From positions 1-57,304 of the forward strand of contig CAJATL010000220.1 in the NCBI GenBank assembly GCA_903944895.1: a stretch of DNA of 57,304 bases, written 5' to 3'. Shown piece after piece: positions 15,754-25,016 of the stretch (positions are counted from its first letter, which is position 1; every line of letters starts with the position of its first letter). This stretch comes from an uncultured Bacteroidota bacterium (GTDB lineage: Bacteria > Bacteroidota > Bacteroidia > Bacteroidales > 4484-276). The position numbers were made by a program, and so were the translations under genes. Below the pieces are notes generated by a model. The model did not search any database. It was not told the origin of the DNA and was given only the letters and a program-made list of their open reading frames with translations.

Positions 15754-16878
15754 ATGAAAAATTTACTTCCAAAAACTAAAAATCCATTTCAATCAAAGAG
15801 TCATGGCGTGCTTTTGAGAGTTCCTCAAATCAGCAATTATTTTTTGGTTTTAACCTTGCTTTCGGTGATTTTTACTGTAAGTTCCTGCCAGAAAGCCACC
15901 TATAAAACGGTTTACCCAACCCTGAGCGATGGTCGTTACGACAGTGAATTTCCGTATCGCAACTGTTCCAGCGAACTCGATGACATCTCAAAATCAGTAA
16001 AAAAACTATACTGCCTGGTCGAGTACGACCGGTATGATTATGATGAAAGTGATGCGTTGAAAATCAAAAATCTGTCGAACAACAGTTTTAAAAAGCTGGC
16101 TTACAATAAAGGCTTTTTCAGCGAATCGGTGCATGGAACCGCGACAATTATTTACAACGTAAGCGGCTTTGTAGCTGTTTTAACCTGTGCCCATATCATT
16201 GATTATCCTGATACGATAATTTCGTATTTTGTTGATGAACATAATCAGAAGACCGAAATTATTCAAAGCGTCTCGTTAAAAAAGAAGCAGTTGAATTTCA
16301 TCCGTGACCTGCCGGGAGATGGCACCCTTAATCTTATTGTCGCCGACAATACGCTGGACGTAGCCTTTTTAGGAAACAAATTCGAGAATGTAAGTGAAAA
16401 TATCAGGACTTTTAGCTATTCCACCGGTAAGGCAGAAAAGCTGGAATGGGGGAGTTTTGTTTACATTATGGGTTATCCTGCCGGATACCAGATGGTTACC
16501 CGAGGTATCGTGAGCAACCCATATACCGGCAAAAAAGGCGAATTTCTTCTGGATGCACTTTTCAATACAGGAATCAGCGGAGGTATTGTGCTTGCAGTAA
16601 AAGACGGCGTTCCAAATTTTGAACTTGTGGGGATTGCCAAAACTGTTTCGGCAAAATACAAAAATGTATTAAAGCCCGAAAAAGACAGCTATGAAGAAAT
16701 CTTCAACCCGAATGTACCATACACCGGAAACCTGTACGTTAAGCTCGAAAAAGACATCAACTATGGTGTAACCTTTGCCGCTTCAATCGAGGCCATCAGC
16801 GATATTTACTTCGACAACAAATCGGAATTTACCCGGCAGGGTTTTTTTCTGGACAGTTTTTTCAAAAGTAAAAAGTAG
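15754..16878 (+). CDS. Trypsin-like serine peptidase lipoprotein
   Basis: This protein of about 374 residues starts at the ATG at 15754. The N-terminal tail is unusually long (about 30 residues) before a lipoprotein signal (NYFLVLTLLSVIFTVSSC). The body has chymotrypsin-fold hallmarks: the His in VAVLTCAHII, the Asp in NTLDVAFLG, and the nucleophile Ser in FNTGISGGIVLA, in place of the usual GNSGG or GDSGG. It has no PDZ domain. The catalytic triad is recognisable, so it could be an envelope protease, but the altered oxyanion segment means activity is uncertain. It lies 133 bases before the next lipoprotein gene, which has its own -7 element. Confidence 0.75.
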   Translation: MKNLLPKTKNPFQSKSHGVLLRVPQISNYFLVLTLLSVIFTVSSCQKATYKTVYPTLSDGRYDSEFPYRNCSSELDDISKSVKKLYCLVEYDRYDYDESDALKIKNLSNNSFKKLAYNKGFFSESVHGTATIIYNVSGFVAVLTCAHIIDYPDTIISYFVDEHNQKTEIIQSVSLKKKQLNFIRDLPGDGTLNLIVADNTLDVAFLGNKFENVSENIRTFSYSTGKAEKLEWGSFVYIMGYPAGYQMVTRGIVSNPYTGKKGEFLLDALFNTGISGGIVLAVKDGVPNFELVGIAKTVSAKYKNVLKPEKDSYEEIFNPNVPYTGNLYVKLEKDINYGVTFAASIEAISDIYFDNKSEFTRQGFFLDSFFKSKK

Positions 16879-16932
16879 CTGTGTTTTAAATAAGTTTAAG
16901 ATTTGATTAGAATCTCAAAAATCAATAATCAT

Positions 16933-16940
16933 TAATTTTG
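16933..16940 (+). promoter_or_regulatory. -7 element before repeat lipoprotein gene
   Basis: TAATTTTG fits TAnnTTTG and lies 21 bases before the ATG at 16962; a TTG in-frame start proposed further upstream would overlap it. Confidence 0.4.
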
Positions 16941-16961
16941 CCCTTTAAAAAAAATAGCTTT

Positions 16962-17678
16962 ATGAAAATTTACAAAGCCTTGATAATGTTGATGATTACG
17001 GCAGTTTTTGTGAGTTGCGGATGCAACCGGAATAACAATCCGGAAAAAAATGAACAATCAGAAGTCAAAAAACCGGTACTCTCCGGGAATAATAGTGGTT
17101 CAGCGGCTTCAAACCCAAAAATGAAAACCGATGCAATGCCAGGCTTTTCGAACAAATTCGAGCGTGGCGCAAAACAGCGGGAATCGATTGTTGATAAATT
17201 TGACGATAACGGCAACCTGATCGAGCGCACCGACAGTAACTTTGACAAAAATGGAAATGTCAGCAAAAAAAACCGTTACACTTACAAATATGACGATCGT
17301 GGCCTGCGGATCGAACAATGGTATTACGCCACCACCGCTGATGATGTGCCCATCATGTCGAATGTGAATTATATTAAGTACAACGAAAAAGGTCAGAAGA
17401 TCGAAAATATTTTCATTTCGTATGATCAGGATGGAAATGAGATAACCTGGGCGAAGAATCTTTTTAAAAACGACAACGACAACCACCTCATTCAGGATGA
17501 AGGATACAACAAGCAAGGCATCATCATGAATAAAGTTGTTTACAATTACGAAAATGGAATGCTTGTAAGCGAGTATTTTTTTGATTTTGATGCGAATGGC
17601 AAGCCAATCAATAAGAAAACGATGACTTACAATGAGTTTGGTAAGGTGCTCGACTCGAAGGATGAGAAGTTGAAATAG
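16962..17678 (+). CDS. Lipoprotein with degenerate YD/toxin_WG-like beta repeats
   Basis: This protein of about 238 residues starts at the ATG at 16962 and has a lipoprotein signal (MKIYKALIMLMITAVFVSC). A low-complexity Asn/Lys/Ser linker is followed by about six short beta repeats of the type FDDNGNLIERTDSNFDKNGN, YKYDDRGLRIEQWYY, YNEKGQKIENIF and YNEFGKVLDSKD. These resemble the repeats of Bacteroidota surface proteins of unknown function. The function is unassigned. It is followed by a heptamer repeat tract and not by a hairpin terminator. Confidence 0.8.
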   Translation: MKIYKALIMLMITAVFVSCGCNRNNNPEKNEQSEVKKPVLSGNNSGSAASNPKMKTDAMPGFSNKFERGAKQRESIVDKFDDNGNLIERTDSNFDKNGNVSKKNRYTYKYDDRGLRIEQWYYATTADDVPIMSNVNYIKYNEKGQKIENIFISYDQDGNEITWAKNLFKNDNDNHLIQDEGYNKQGIIMNKVVYNYENGMLVSEYFFDFDANGKPINKKTMTYNEFGKVLDSKDEKLK

Positions 17679-17794
17679 GAAGTAGGCAGTTGCCAGTTGA
17701 CAGTAAGCAGTCGCCAGTTGGAAGTTCGCAGTTGGAAGTTCGTAGTTGGCAGTCGACAGTAGGCAGTAGGCAGTTAGAAGTAGATAGTTTGTAG
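17679..17794. repeat. Degenerate heptamer tandem repeat (GGCAGTT-like)
   Basis: About 16 copies of a 7-base unit follow each other, each ending in AGT plus one base (for example GGCAGTT, GCCAGTT, GACAGTA, GGAAGTT). A related, more regular array occurs at 44687-44750. It begins at the stop codon of the upstream lipoprotein gene and lies in noncoding DNA. Confidence 0.8.
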
Positions 17795-17882
17795 ATGAAA
17801 ACTTAAAGCCATTAAGCAGTTTTTTGCCTTCTTAACACAAAGAATGATTGAAAAATAATTAACTCATAAAAATATCAAAACT

Positions 17883-20147
17883 ATGTTATTCGATTTTGAC
17901 CTGATTAAAGCAGTTTACGAAAAGTTGCCCGGTAAAGTTGAAAAAGCCCGCCAGCTTCTTGGAAGGCCATTAACGCTCACCGAAAAAATTCTTTATGCTC
18001 ATTTGTGGGACGGTGAAGCAACAATTCCGTTTAAACGGGGAATTGATTATGTTGATTTTGCTCCCGACCGCGTGGCTATGCAGGATGCAACCGCTCAAAT
18101 GGCATTGCTTCAGTTTATGCAGGCCGGACGTAGCAAGGCTGCCGTTCCTTCGACCGTACATTGCGACCATTTGATCCAGGCCAAAATCGGAGCTAAAAAG
18201 GATTTGGAAACAGCCAAAGATGCCAACAAGGAGGTTTATGATTTCCTGGCCTCGGTTTCGAACAAATATGGAATTGGTTTTTGGAAGCCTGGTGCAGGGA
18301 TTATTCACCAGGTTGTTTTGGAAAATTATGCTTTTCCTGGCGGAATGATGATCGGGACCGACTCACACACCGTTAATGCCGGTGGCCTCGGAATGATCGC
18401 CATCGGCGTGGGTGGCGCTGATGCCGTTGACGTGATGGCAGGAATGGCCTGGGAACTAAAAATGCCCAAACTCATCGGCGTAAAACTTACCGGAAAATTA
18501 AGCGGCTGGACTGCTTCAAAAGATGTGATTTTAGAAGTTGCCGGAATTCTTACCGTGAAAGGTGGCACCGGCGCCATTGTCGAATATTTCGGACCAGGAG
18601 CCGCAGCATTGAGCTGCACGGGTAAAGGAACCATTTGCAACATGGGTGCCGAAATTGGTGCAACAACTTCCGTATTTGGCTATGACGAAAAAATGGCTTC
18701 ATACCTGCGTAGTACAGGCCGCGAAAAGGTTGCCGACGAAGCCGATAAAGTTATTCCGTTCCTCAACGGCGATGCCGAGGTTTACGAAAACCCCGAAAAA
18801 TATTTTGATAAGGTTATCGAAATTAACCTGAGCGAACTGGAGCCTCACATCAACGGGCCTTTTACACCAGATTTGGCAACGCCACTTTCGGAATTTGCTG
18901 CTAAAGTTAAAGAAAACGGCTGGCCCGAAAAACTGGAAGTCGGACTGATTGGCTCCTGCACAAATTCATCGTACGAAGACATAACCCGCGCTGCATCGGT
19001 GGCACAGCAGGCACTCGATAATAATCTCGAAGTTAAAGCTGAATACACCGTTACCCCAGGCTCGGAACTCGTTCGTTTTACCGTGGAGCGCGATGGTTAT
19101 CTGGAAACCTTTGAGAAAATTGGCGGCGTTGTGTTGGCCAATGCCTGCGGGCCTTGCATTGGACAGTGGGCACGTCATGGCGCCGAGAAAAAGGAGAAAA
19201 ATTCGATCATCACTTCGTTCAACCGCAATTTTGCCAAACGCAACGACGGCAACCCAAACACCCATGGTTTTGTGGCTTCGCCCGAAATCGTCACCGCTTT
19301 TGCCATTGCCGGCGATCTTACCTTTAATCCGATCACCGATTTCCTTATCAATAAAGATGGTAAAAAAGTAAAACTGCAGGAACCACTCGGCATCGAGTTG
19401 CCGGTAAAAGGTTTCGATGTTGGCGATGCCGGTTACCAGGCTCCCGCCGAAGATGGTAACAAAGTTGAAGTTAAAGTTGCACTTGATTCTGACCGTTTGC
19501 AATTATTGGCTCCGTTTGAGCCTTGGAACGGACAGGATTTGAAAGGCTTGAAATTGTTAATAAAAGCCAAAGGGAAATGTACCACCGACCATATTTCGAT
19601 GGCTGGCCCCTGGCTCAGATTCCGCGGCCACCTCGACAATATTTCGAATAATATGCTTATAGGAGCCGTGAATTATTTTAACGAAAAAACCAACGACGTT
19701 AAAAACCAGATTGATGGAAACTACGGCGAAGTGCCTGCAACCGCCCGCTCTTACAAAGCTGCCGGCTTAGGTTCGGTGGTTGTTGGTGACGAAAACTATG
19801 GCGAAGGTTCCTCACGCGAACATGCCGCCATGGAGCCACGTTTCCTGGGCGTTAAGGTTGTCCTGGTACGCAGCTTTGCCCGCATCCACGAAACCAACCT
19901 CAAAAAGCAGGGTATGCTGGCGCTTACTTTTGCCAACAAAGCCGATTACGATAAGATTGCTGAGGATGATACTTTTGATATTCTCGGTTTAACCGACTTT
20001 ACGCCCGGAACTCCACTCAAAATTGTTGCGCATCATGCCGATGGTTCGATGGACGAAATCGTTGGAAATCATACTTACAGCGAAGGGCAGATTGGTTGGT
20101 TTAAAGCCGGCTCAGCACTAAATCTGATAAAATTGCAGAACGGATAA
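17883..20147 (+). CDS. acn: Aconitate hydratase
   Basis: This 754-residue TCA-cycle enzyme isomerises citrate to isocitrate. The three 4Fe-4S ligands are visible in GSCTNSS and [11 protein letters not shown]. Also present are [14 protein letters not shown], the interdomain linker and a C-terminal swivel domain with [15 protein letters not shown]. Its length and sequence style match the mitochondrial-type aconitase common in Bacteroidota and not the longer AcnA of enterics. It stands alone: no citrate synthase or isocitrate dehydrogenase gene lies next to it. No clear TAnnTTTG is seen in the preceding 90 bases, which are partly occupied by the repeat tract. Confidence 0.97.
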   Translation: MLFDFDLIKAVYEKLPGKVEKARQLLGRPLTLTEKILYAHLWDGEATIPFKRGIDYVDFAPDRVAMQDATAQMALLQFMQAGRSKAAVPSTVHCDHLIQAKIGAKKDLETAKDANKEVYDFLASVSNKYGIGFWKPGAGIIHQVVLENYAFPGGMMIGTDSHTVNAGGLGMIAIGVGGADAVDVMAGMAWELKMPKLIGVKLTGKLSGWTASKDVILEVAGILTVKGGTGAIVEYFGPGAAALSCTGKGTICNMGAEIGATTSVFGYDEKMASYLRSTGREKVADEADKVIPFLNGDAEVYENPEKYFDKVIEINLSELEPHINGPFTPDLATPLSEFAAKVKENGWPEKLEVGLIGSCTNSSYEDITRAASVAQQALDNNLEVKAEYTVTPGSELVRFTVERDGYLETFEKIGGVVLANACGPCIGQWARHGAEKKEKNSIITSFNRNFAKRNDGNPNTHGFVASPEIVTAFAIAGDLTFNPITDFLINKDGKKVKLQEPLGIELPVKGFDVGDAGYQAPAEDGNKVEVKVALDSDRLQLLAPFEPWNGQDLKGLKLLIKAKGKCTTDHISMAGPWLRFRGHLDNISNNMLIGAVNYFNEKTNDVKNQIDGNYGEVPATARSYKAAGLGSVVVGDENYGEGSSREHAAMEPRFLGVKVVLVRSFARIHETNLKKQGMLALTFANKADYDKIAEDDTFDILGLTDFTPGTPLKIVAHHADGSMDEIVGNHTYSEGQIGWFKAGSALNLIKLQNG

Positions 20148-20295
20148 AAGGGCTGGTATTTTGTCTGCTCTTGAATAGTATTTGAATGAATTTGTGTTTG
20201 GATTATGAATTAAACAGTCTTTTAAAACTGAATTTTATTATCGACTCAAATTCATTCTTTTTTTCTTTTTTAAATAACTTCAGACAATCCAAAAT

Positions 20296-21885
20296 ATGCA
20301 ACGACAAATTTTAAGCTTTGCCATACTGGCGCTGTTTTTTGTGGCCGTTTCGTGTAAACAACCGAAAGAAACATCTGCCACCGATCAGTTGAGTACTGAT
20401 TTGCAGGGAAGCATCAACTACCACAGCAACATCCCCTTCGACAGTGCGCTGGCAGTTGATTTCTTTAAAACCTATCCCGAACTTTCCACCTATAAAGATG
20501 AAGTGTTTGTGGTTTACCGGAAACATCATTTCAACCATATCTGGTTTGACAAGAATGGGATTATCGAATTTGGTAATTCGCTCTACAGCAAAGCAAGTGA
20601 ACTTGAAACCGAGGGTGTTTCGTCAAAATTTCCGTATCAGGAAAAAATTTCCGGCATTTTTGAAGATGATATCGAAAACAGTCTCAATCCGACCGAAACA
20701 GAATTGATGCTCACCAGTTTGTTTTTGTTTTATGCCGAAAAAGTATATCGCGGTGTTGACGCCGAAACCACTGCCGCTATCGAGTGGCTGCTTCCGCGTA
20801 AGCAATTGGCCTACGCTGGTTTGCTGGATTCGGTGCTGTTAAATCCGGAGCAACTCACCCGGAATGATAGTGTGCTTTTCCGTCAATATTATAAATTACG
20901 TAATGTGCTGAAGCAATACCGCGAAATCGAGAAAAACGGCGGCTGGAACCGGATTGATCTTGATCCGAAGTTAAAAGCCTACAAACAGGGCGATACAGCC
21001 ATGGCAATCATTCAAATACGCGAAAGGCTCTTTGCAACCGGCGACCTGAAGCAAAATAATAACAGCAAGACTTATGATCAGGAACTGGTGGCAGCAGTGC
21101 GGAATTACCAGAAACGCAATGGTTTCATCCCCGGCAATTCGATTACACCAAAACATATTGCCCACATGAACGTGCCTGTTGGTGATCTTATCAAAAAGAT
21201 CATTGTAAACATGGAGCGCTGCCGCTGGATTAAGCCGGAAATTGTTAACGCAAAAGAACTTGTTTTTGTAAACATTCCTTCCTTTAAACTCAGCGTTTTC
21301 CGCGATGGGAAAAGCGATTTTACCTCTCCGGTTGTGGTTGGAAAAGTAATGTCGAAAACAGTTATTTTCGGAGGTAACTTGAGTTACATTGTTTTTAGCC
21401 CATACTGGAATTTGCCGCAAAGCATTATTAATAAAGAGGTTAAACCGGGGATGGCAAAAAACGCCAACTATCTCGAAAAGCACAATATGGAATGGAATAA
21501 TGGACAGGTAAGACAAAAGCCCGGCAAAAATAATTCGTTGGGACTGGTAAAGTTTATGTTTCCAAATTCGCACGACATTTATCTCCACGATACCCCGTCG
21601 AAAAGCTTATTCGAACGCGAAAGCAGGGCATTTAGCCACGGCTGTATCCGCGTTGGCAAACCACGCGACCTGGCTGTTGAACTTCTTAAAAACGACAGCA
21701 TCTGGATACCAAAAAAGATTGATGCAGCCATGCATTCAGGTAAAGAACAGGTTTGTACCTTAAAAAATAAAATCCCTGTTTACATTGGCTATTTTACAGC
21801 TTTGGTTGATGAAAATGGAGAGATTAATTTTTTTGAAGATGTGTATGGCAGGGATGAACGCCTGGCAAGCATCATCATGAATTAG
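20296..21885 (+). CDS. L,D-transpeptidase (YcbB-type) lipoprotein
   Basis: This 529-residue enzyme forms 3-3 cross-links in peptidoglycan or attaches proteins to it. It has a lipoprotein signal (LALFFVAVSC, lipobox VSCK) and an N-terminal scaffold domain with FNHIWFDKNGIIEFG. A peptidoglycan-binding helical domain follows at about 230-290 (QIRERLFATGDL, VRNYQKRNGF). The YkuD catalytic domain contains MFPNSHDIYLHDTP and the active-site SHGCIRVG (Cys near 448). Full length. A convergent peptidoglycan hydrolase gene lies about 170 bases downstream. Confidence 0.94.
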   Translation: MQRQILSFAILALFFVAVSCKQPKETSATDQLSTDLQGSINYHSNIPFDSALAVDFFKTYPELSTYKDEVFVVYRKHHFNHIWFDKNGIIEFGNSLYSKASELETEGVSSKFPYQEKISGIFEDDIENSLNPTETELMLTSLFLFYAEKVYRGVDAETTAAIEWLLPRKQLAYAGLLDSVLLNPEQLTRNDSVLFRQYYKLRNVLKQYREIEKNGGWNRIDLDPKLKAYKQGDTAMAIIQIRERLFATGDLKQNNNSKTYDQELVAAVRNYQKRNGFIPGNSITPKHIAHMNVPVGDLIKKIIVNMERCRWIKPEIVNAKELVFVNIPSFKLSVFRDGKSDFTSPVVVGKVMSKTVIFGGNLSYIVFSPYWNLPQSIINKEVKPGMAKNANYLEKHNMEWNNGQVRQKPGKNNSLGLVKFMFPNSHDIYLHDTPSKSLFERESRAFSHGCIRVGKPRDLAVELLKNDSIWIPKKIDAAMHSGKEQVCTLKNKIPVYIGYFTALVDENGEINFFEDVYGRDERLASIIMN

Positions 21886-21917
21886 TGCCTTATTTTTGAA
21901 ATTAATTTTTTTTGCAG

Positions 21918-21945
21918 AAATCACAAAAGACAAATCACAAAAGAC
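21918..21945. repeat. Two tandem copies of a 14-base unit
   Basis: AAATCACAAAAGAC occurs twice in direct succession (21918-21931 and 21932-21945), in the gap between the convergent L,D-transpeptidase and NlpC/P60 genes. Confidence 0.8.
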
Positions 21946-22051
21946 AAATTAAATCAAGGAGTTATTTGAGTTTTGTTATTTGCTATTTCTGGTTCATCCA
22001 GGTTAAGTAATCGAAAAACAACAATGGAAAAGGGGGCTTTGTCTCCCATTT

Positions 22052-22567
22052 TTATTTTTTGCCAATCACATCAATACATTTATAAAAGCGGCGCGTGTAC
22101 ATTTCGGAGCTCAATTCGCTGATGACAACTCCTTTAACCTTGCCTGAAGACGAATGGATAAATTTGGACGACATTCCGTTGGCCTCGCAAATGATGCCCA
22201 CATGGCCGATGCTGGTACTGTTGCGATAGCCGTAAAAAACCAGGACATCACCAATTTTAAAATCTTCTGGTTTTAATGATGCTCCGATTGCGACATATTG
22301 CGAAGATGAACGAGGCACCGAAATATTAAAGTTTTTATACACATATTGTACAAATCCCGAACAATCGAAACCCTTGTCGGGATTGGAACAGGAATAGCAA
22401 TAGGGTTTTCCAAGGAAATTTTTGGCAAAATCAATAACTGCTTCACGCCTGATGAGGGTATCAGCAGCAGTTGAATTCTCTTCGGTAGCTACAACTTTTT
22501 CGTCTTCATGGGCCACAAAAAAGGTTAGCGGAAAAAGTAAAAACAGGAACATTATTTTCTGAAACAT
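22052..22567 (-). CDS. NlpC/P60-family peptidoglycan endopeptidase
   Basis: This secreted C40 peptidase of about 171 residues starts at the ATG at 22565-22567 and has an N-terminal signal peptide (IMFLFLLFPLTFFVA). The catalytic Cys is in FDCSGFVQYVY (Cys69), the catalytic His in GHVGII (His122), and a third polar residue in KFIHSSS (His138). It has a single catalytic domain without SH3 or LysM modules. It is likely to cleave stem peptides in the wall. The frame also reaches a GTG at 22579, but the ATG gives a better signal peptide. Confidence 0.94.
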   Translation of the reverse strand: MFQKIMFLFLLFPLTFFVAHEDEKVVATEENSTAADTLIRREAVIDFAKNFLGKPYCYSCSNPDKGFDCSGFVQYVYKNFNISVPRSSSQYVAIGASLKPEDFKIGDVLVFYGYRNSTSIGHVGIICEANGMSSKFIHSSSGKVKGVVISELSSEMYTRRFYKCIDVIGKK

Positions 22568-23310
22568 AATGGATAACACATTTAATGTTGATTAACAAAT
22601 CAGGTCGGGGAATCTTACTAACGCTAAAATTACCGAAAATTTGGCTTAGATGGGGACTGACGAAAATTTGTGACAAGCTTCCTCAACAATTGAAATATCC
22701 GGGAAACCCATGATGATAGCTAACTTACCAAGATTACAGAAGCGCTCTTAAGGATTATCTGATAAGTAGTTTTACGCTTTTTTAACGGAATTCAACTTTC
22801 ATTTTTGAATTTAGTCAGCGCCATCCAATTCTTCCGACTTCTCAAAAAATGAAGAATATTTTCATATGGCAGAGAAGATTCTAAGAAAACAAAAGCCTTG
22901 TTTTCGCCAAAGGTCAGAAGTTCAGAGTTTCATAAATTTGGATGAGTCCGATTTAAAAACTGCTGCTTTTGGGCTAAAGCTCAGTAACTGCCAGGTTTTC
23001 AATTGCCCCGACCTTAGCTTCGACAAGCTCAGCTACCGTAGGTCGGGGCAATTTATGCCATGATATTATGGGCTTTAGCCACATTTTTTATTTTTTGATA
23101 CTTTTTTATATCAGGCTCATGGATGAAAATTCCATGTCATTTGCTGCCAGGTTATGATCGGCCAATTCTGCTTTATCAGATGGATTGGAAATTCCCGAAA
23201 ATATGGCCAGATTGGATTTAATGCCTAATGGAAAATCAGTGATTTAAAGGTTGCAACAAAAGTCGTTTTCGGGCAAATGATTATCTTCGTTCGGTTTTAA
23301 TGATAATCGG
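22568..23310. other. Gene-free interval of about 740 bases containing a nested inverted-repeat element
   Basis: The left part (22568-22960) shows no gene I can support. The centre holds a 110-base nested inverted repeat (see 22971-23080). A 65-residue frame at 22866-23063 runs through the repeat and has no coding character. TATCTTCG at 23282-23289 is one mismatch from a -7 element for the next gene. Confidence 0.6.
22971..23080. repeat. Nested inverted-repeat element (REP/MITE-like)
   Basis: The outer arms are GGCTAAAGC (22972-22980) and GCTTTAGCC (23072-23080). Inside lies a perfect 14-base stem, AATTGCCCCGACCT (23001-23014) with AGGTCGGGGCAATT (23040-23053). Its loop contains CTTCGACAAGCTCAG, a motif I know as common in dispersed bacterial palindromic repeats. 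Confidence 0.75.
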
Positions 23311-24690
23311 ATGAAGCAAAAACTAAAAACATTCTCAGAATTCGCTAAATGGCTGCTGCCTCTTGAGGTTGAATATCTTAAACAATCCGAAAAATTTCAG
23401 GACGCCGAATTGCAGGGCATGCTTTCAAAAATTTCGGCATACAACAAAACCGGCAAGCTTAAATTTGATGAAGCAGTGGATAAACGAAAATATTCGTACC
23501 TCAAAAACTGGATTATCAGGAATTTAGATGCTGTTGATGTGGATAAAAACCTGCTGTTGATTTCATCGCTCGATAAAAAAGTAATGACCGACACGATTGT
23601 ACCCGAAGATGAAAAGCAAATTTTGAACATCATCAAAAACCAAAAGGACCTTCCGTACTATTTTATGCGGATTTATGAGCTGGTACTCGATTACCAATCT
23701 TTTCTGCTGATCAGGGTGCGTCATCACTATGGAGAAATTGTGGCCGCTTATCTCGAAAAAAATAAGGAGGCTTATGAGCGCTCCAAAATGATTTTTGGTC
23801 GGTTGAGTGAGGCCACCCGCGACATTATCAGCCAATATGCTTTTCATAAATCGGAATCTCAAAAATGGGAGAGTTTTCTGAAGGAAGTTTTTTTTGATGA
23901 GACGCTTGACGGAATGAACCGGTATTACGCAATTGTGCGGCTTACTTTCCTGTATTACAACTACAACCGCCTCGACCAGATTGTTTCGCTGTACGATTAC
24001 CTCGACGGCGAAATCACAAAAGGGAAGTTTTATTCGCGACGCATTTTGCTCAACTATTACTCAAACCGGGTGATTTTGCACGCCAAGCTCAACGAATCCG
24101 AAAAGGCCATTTATTACGGAAATCTTTCTATCCTCGACAAAGGCAGCGACTACATCCATTATCTCAATAATTTATGCTCGGTTTTACTAAAAGCCAGGCA
24201 GCAAAAAACGGCACTCGACCTGCTTCAGAAATCGATTCCCGATTTAAAAAATACCATCAGCTACCACAACCGGGTGGGTTTTGCTTCGTTGCTGATTAGA
24301 AGTTTATCAGCCAATGGAAAGGCCGCTGAAGCCGAGAGCTATGCTTCATCCTTTTACAAAGCGTTTAAAGATAAAATCATGATTAACCGGTGGCATACCT
24401 TTTTTTCGGCTTATCTGCAGGCCATGTTGTTGCAGGAAAAATATCAGCAGGTTATTTTTTTCTGCCGCCGGCAAAAACTTATCGACCGTGAAAAGGATTA
24501 TGGCGAGCGGCCTGCATACATCCCGACCATTTCGTGGTATTATCAGCTTTCGCGATACAAAACCGGGCAGATTGGCCTGCCGGAACTTCGGACGGTGATT
24601 GAGGAATCGTCCAGGCGATTTATCAACCAAAATGCAATTGCCGAACTCAAAAACGAGATGTTACAGCATGTTCCGGAGTTGTTTTCATAA
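23311..24690 (+). CDS. Helical-repeat protein of unknown function
   Basis: This 459-residue soluble protein has no signal peptide or transmembrane segment. It consists almost wholly of amphipathic helices with aromatic-rich pairs (YYAIVRLTFLYYNYNRLDQ, YYSNRVILHAKLNESEKAI, YLQAMLLQEKYQQVIFF), compatible with a TPR-like alpha-solenoid in the C-terminal two thirds. No catalytic motif is evident. It stands alone between two noncoding stretches, and I cannot name a family. Confidence 0.8.
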   Translation: MKQKLKTFSEFAKWLLPLEVEYLKQSEKFQDAELQGMLSKISAYNKTGKLKFDEAVDKRKYSYLKNWIIRNLDAVDVDKNLLLISSLDKKVMTDTIVPEDEKQILNIIKNQKDLPYYFMRIYELVLDYQSFLLIRVRHHYGEIVAAYLEKNKEAYERSKMIFGRLSEATRDIISQYAFHKSESQKWESFLKEVFFDETLDGMNRYYAIVRLTFLYYNYNRLDQIVSLYDYLDGEITKGKFYSRRILLNYYSNRVILHAKLNESEKAIYYGNLSILDKGSDYIHYLNNLCSVLLKARQQKTALDLLQKSIPDLKNTISYHNRVGFASLLIRSLSANGKAAEAESYASSFYKAFKDKIMINRWHTFFSAYLQAMLLQEKYQQVIFFCRRQKLIDREKDYGERPAYIPTISWYYQLSRYKTGQIGLPELRTVIEESSRRFINQNAIAELKNEMLQHVPELFS

Positions 24691-25016
24691 TGAGTAATTT
24701 TATTCTTCCCGGTTTGAATCAGAAATGGAGGTAAAAACTTGACAGCATTACAAAACTTGTCAGGTTCAAAACCAGCAATCTACTTTTAAACGGTTTCCTC
24801 AACTGGCTTTTTCCTGTCAGTCACGAAATAAAATATTCTTAAGTCAACCCATCTAAATTGCTTATTAAAATATTTACATATAATTAGTTAAGATTATATT
24901 TCTAAAAAATTGCTGTTAAAGTCGATGGCTTAAATTTACTTTGCAAACACTTCGGTTGTGAAACATAGCTGTTTCTTTGTTGCCTCAATAATTTATTACC
25001 ACTAAATTTAATTTGA
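24691..25016. other. Intergenic interval with weak hairpin
   Basis: The interval contains AACTTGACA (24736-24744) facing TGTCAGGTT (24758-24766), 8 of 9 bases complementary, possibly a terminator for the helical-repeat gene. The remainder (24800-25016) is AT-rich leader DNA for the SDR gene without an exact TAnnTTTG match. No gene is seen. Confidence 0.5.

Noticed and set aside
17679-17794. Possible CRISPR array
   Set aside because: The unit is only 7 bases, units are contiguous without spacers, and no cas genes are nearby.
19093-19371. 92-residue plus-strand frame inside aconitase
   Set aside because: Shadow of the aconitase gene in another frame; the aconitase frame carries the cluster ligands.
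20971-21588. 205-residue minus-strand frame opposite the L,D-transpeptidase gene
   Set aside because: Antisense shadow of a clear catalytic domain; no motif of its own.
22866-23063. 65-residue plus-strand frame in the 22.6-23.3 kb gap
   Set aside because: It runs through the nested inverted repeat, has no recognisable motif and reads like chance translation of a palindromic element.
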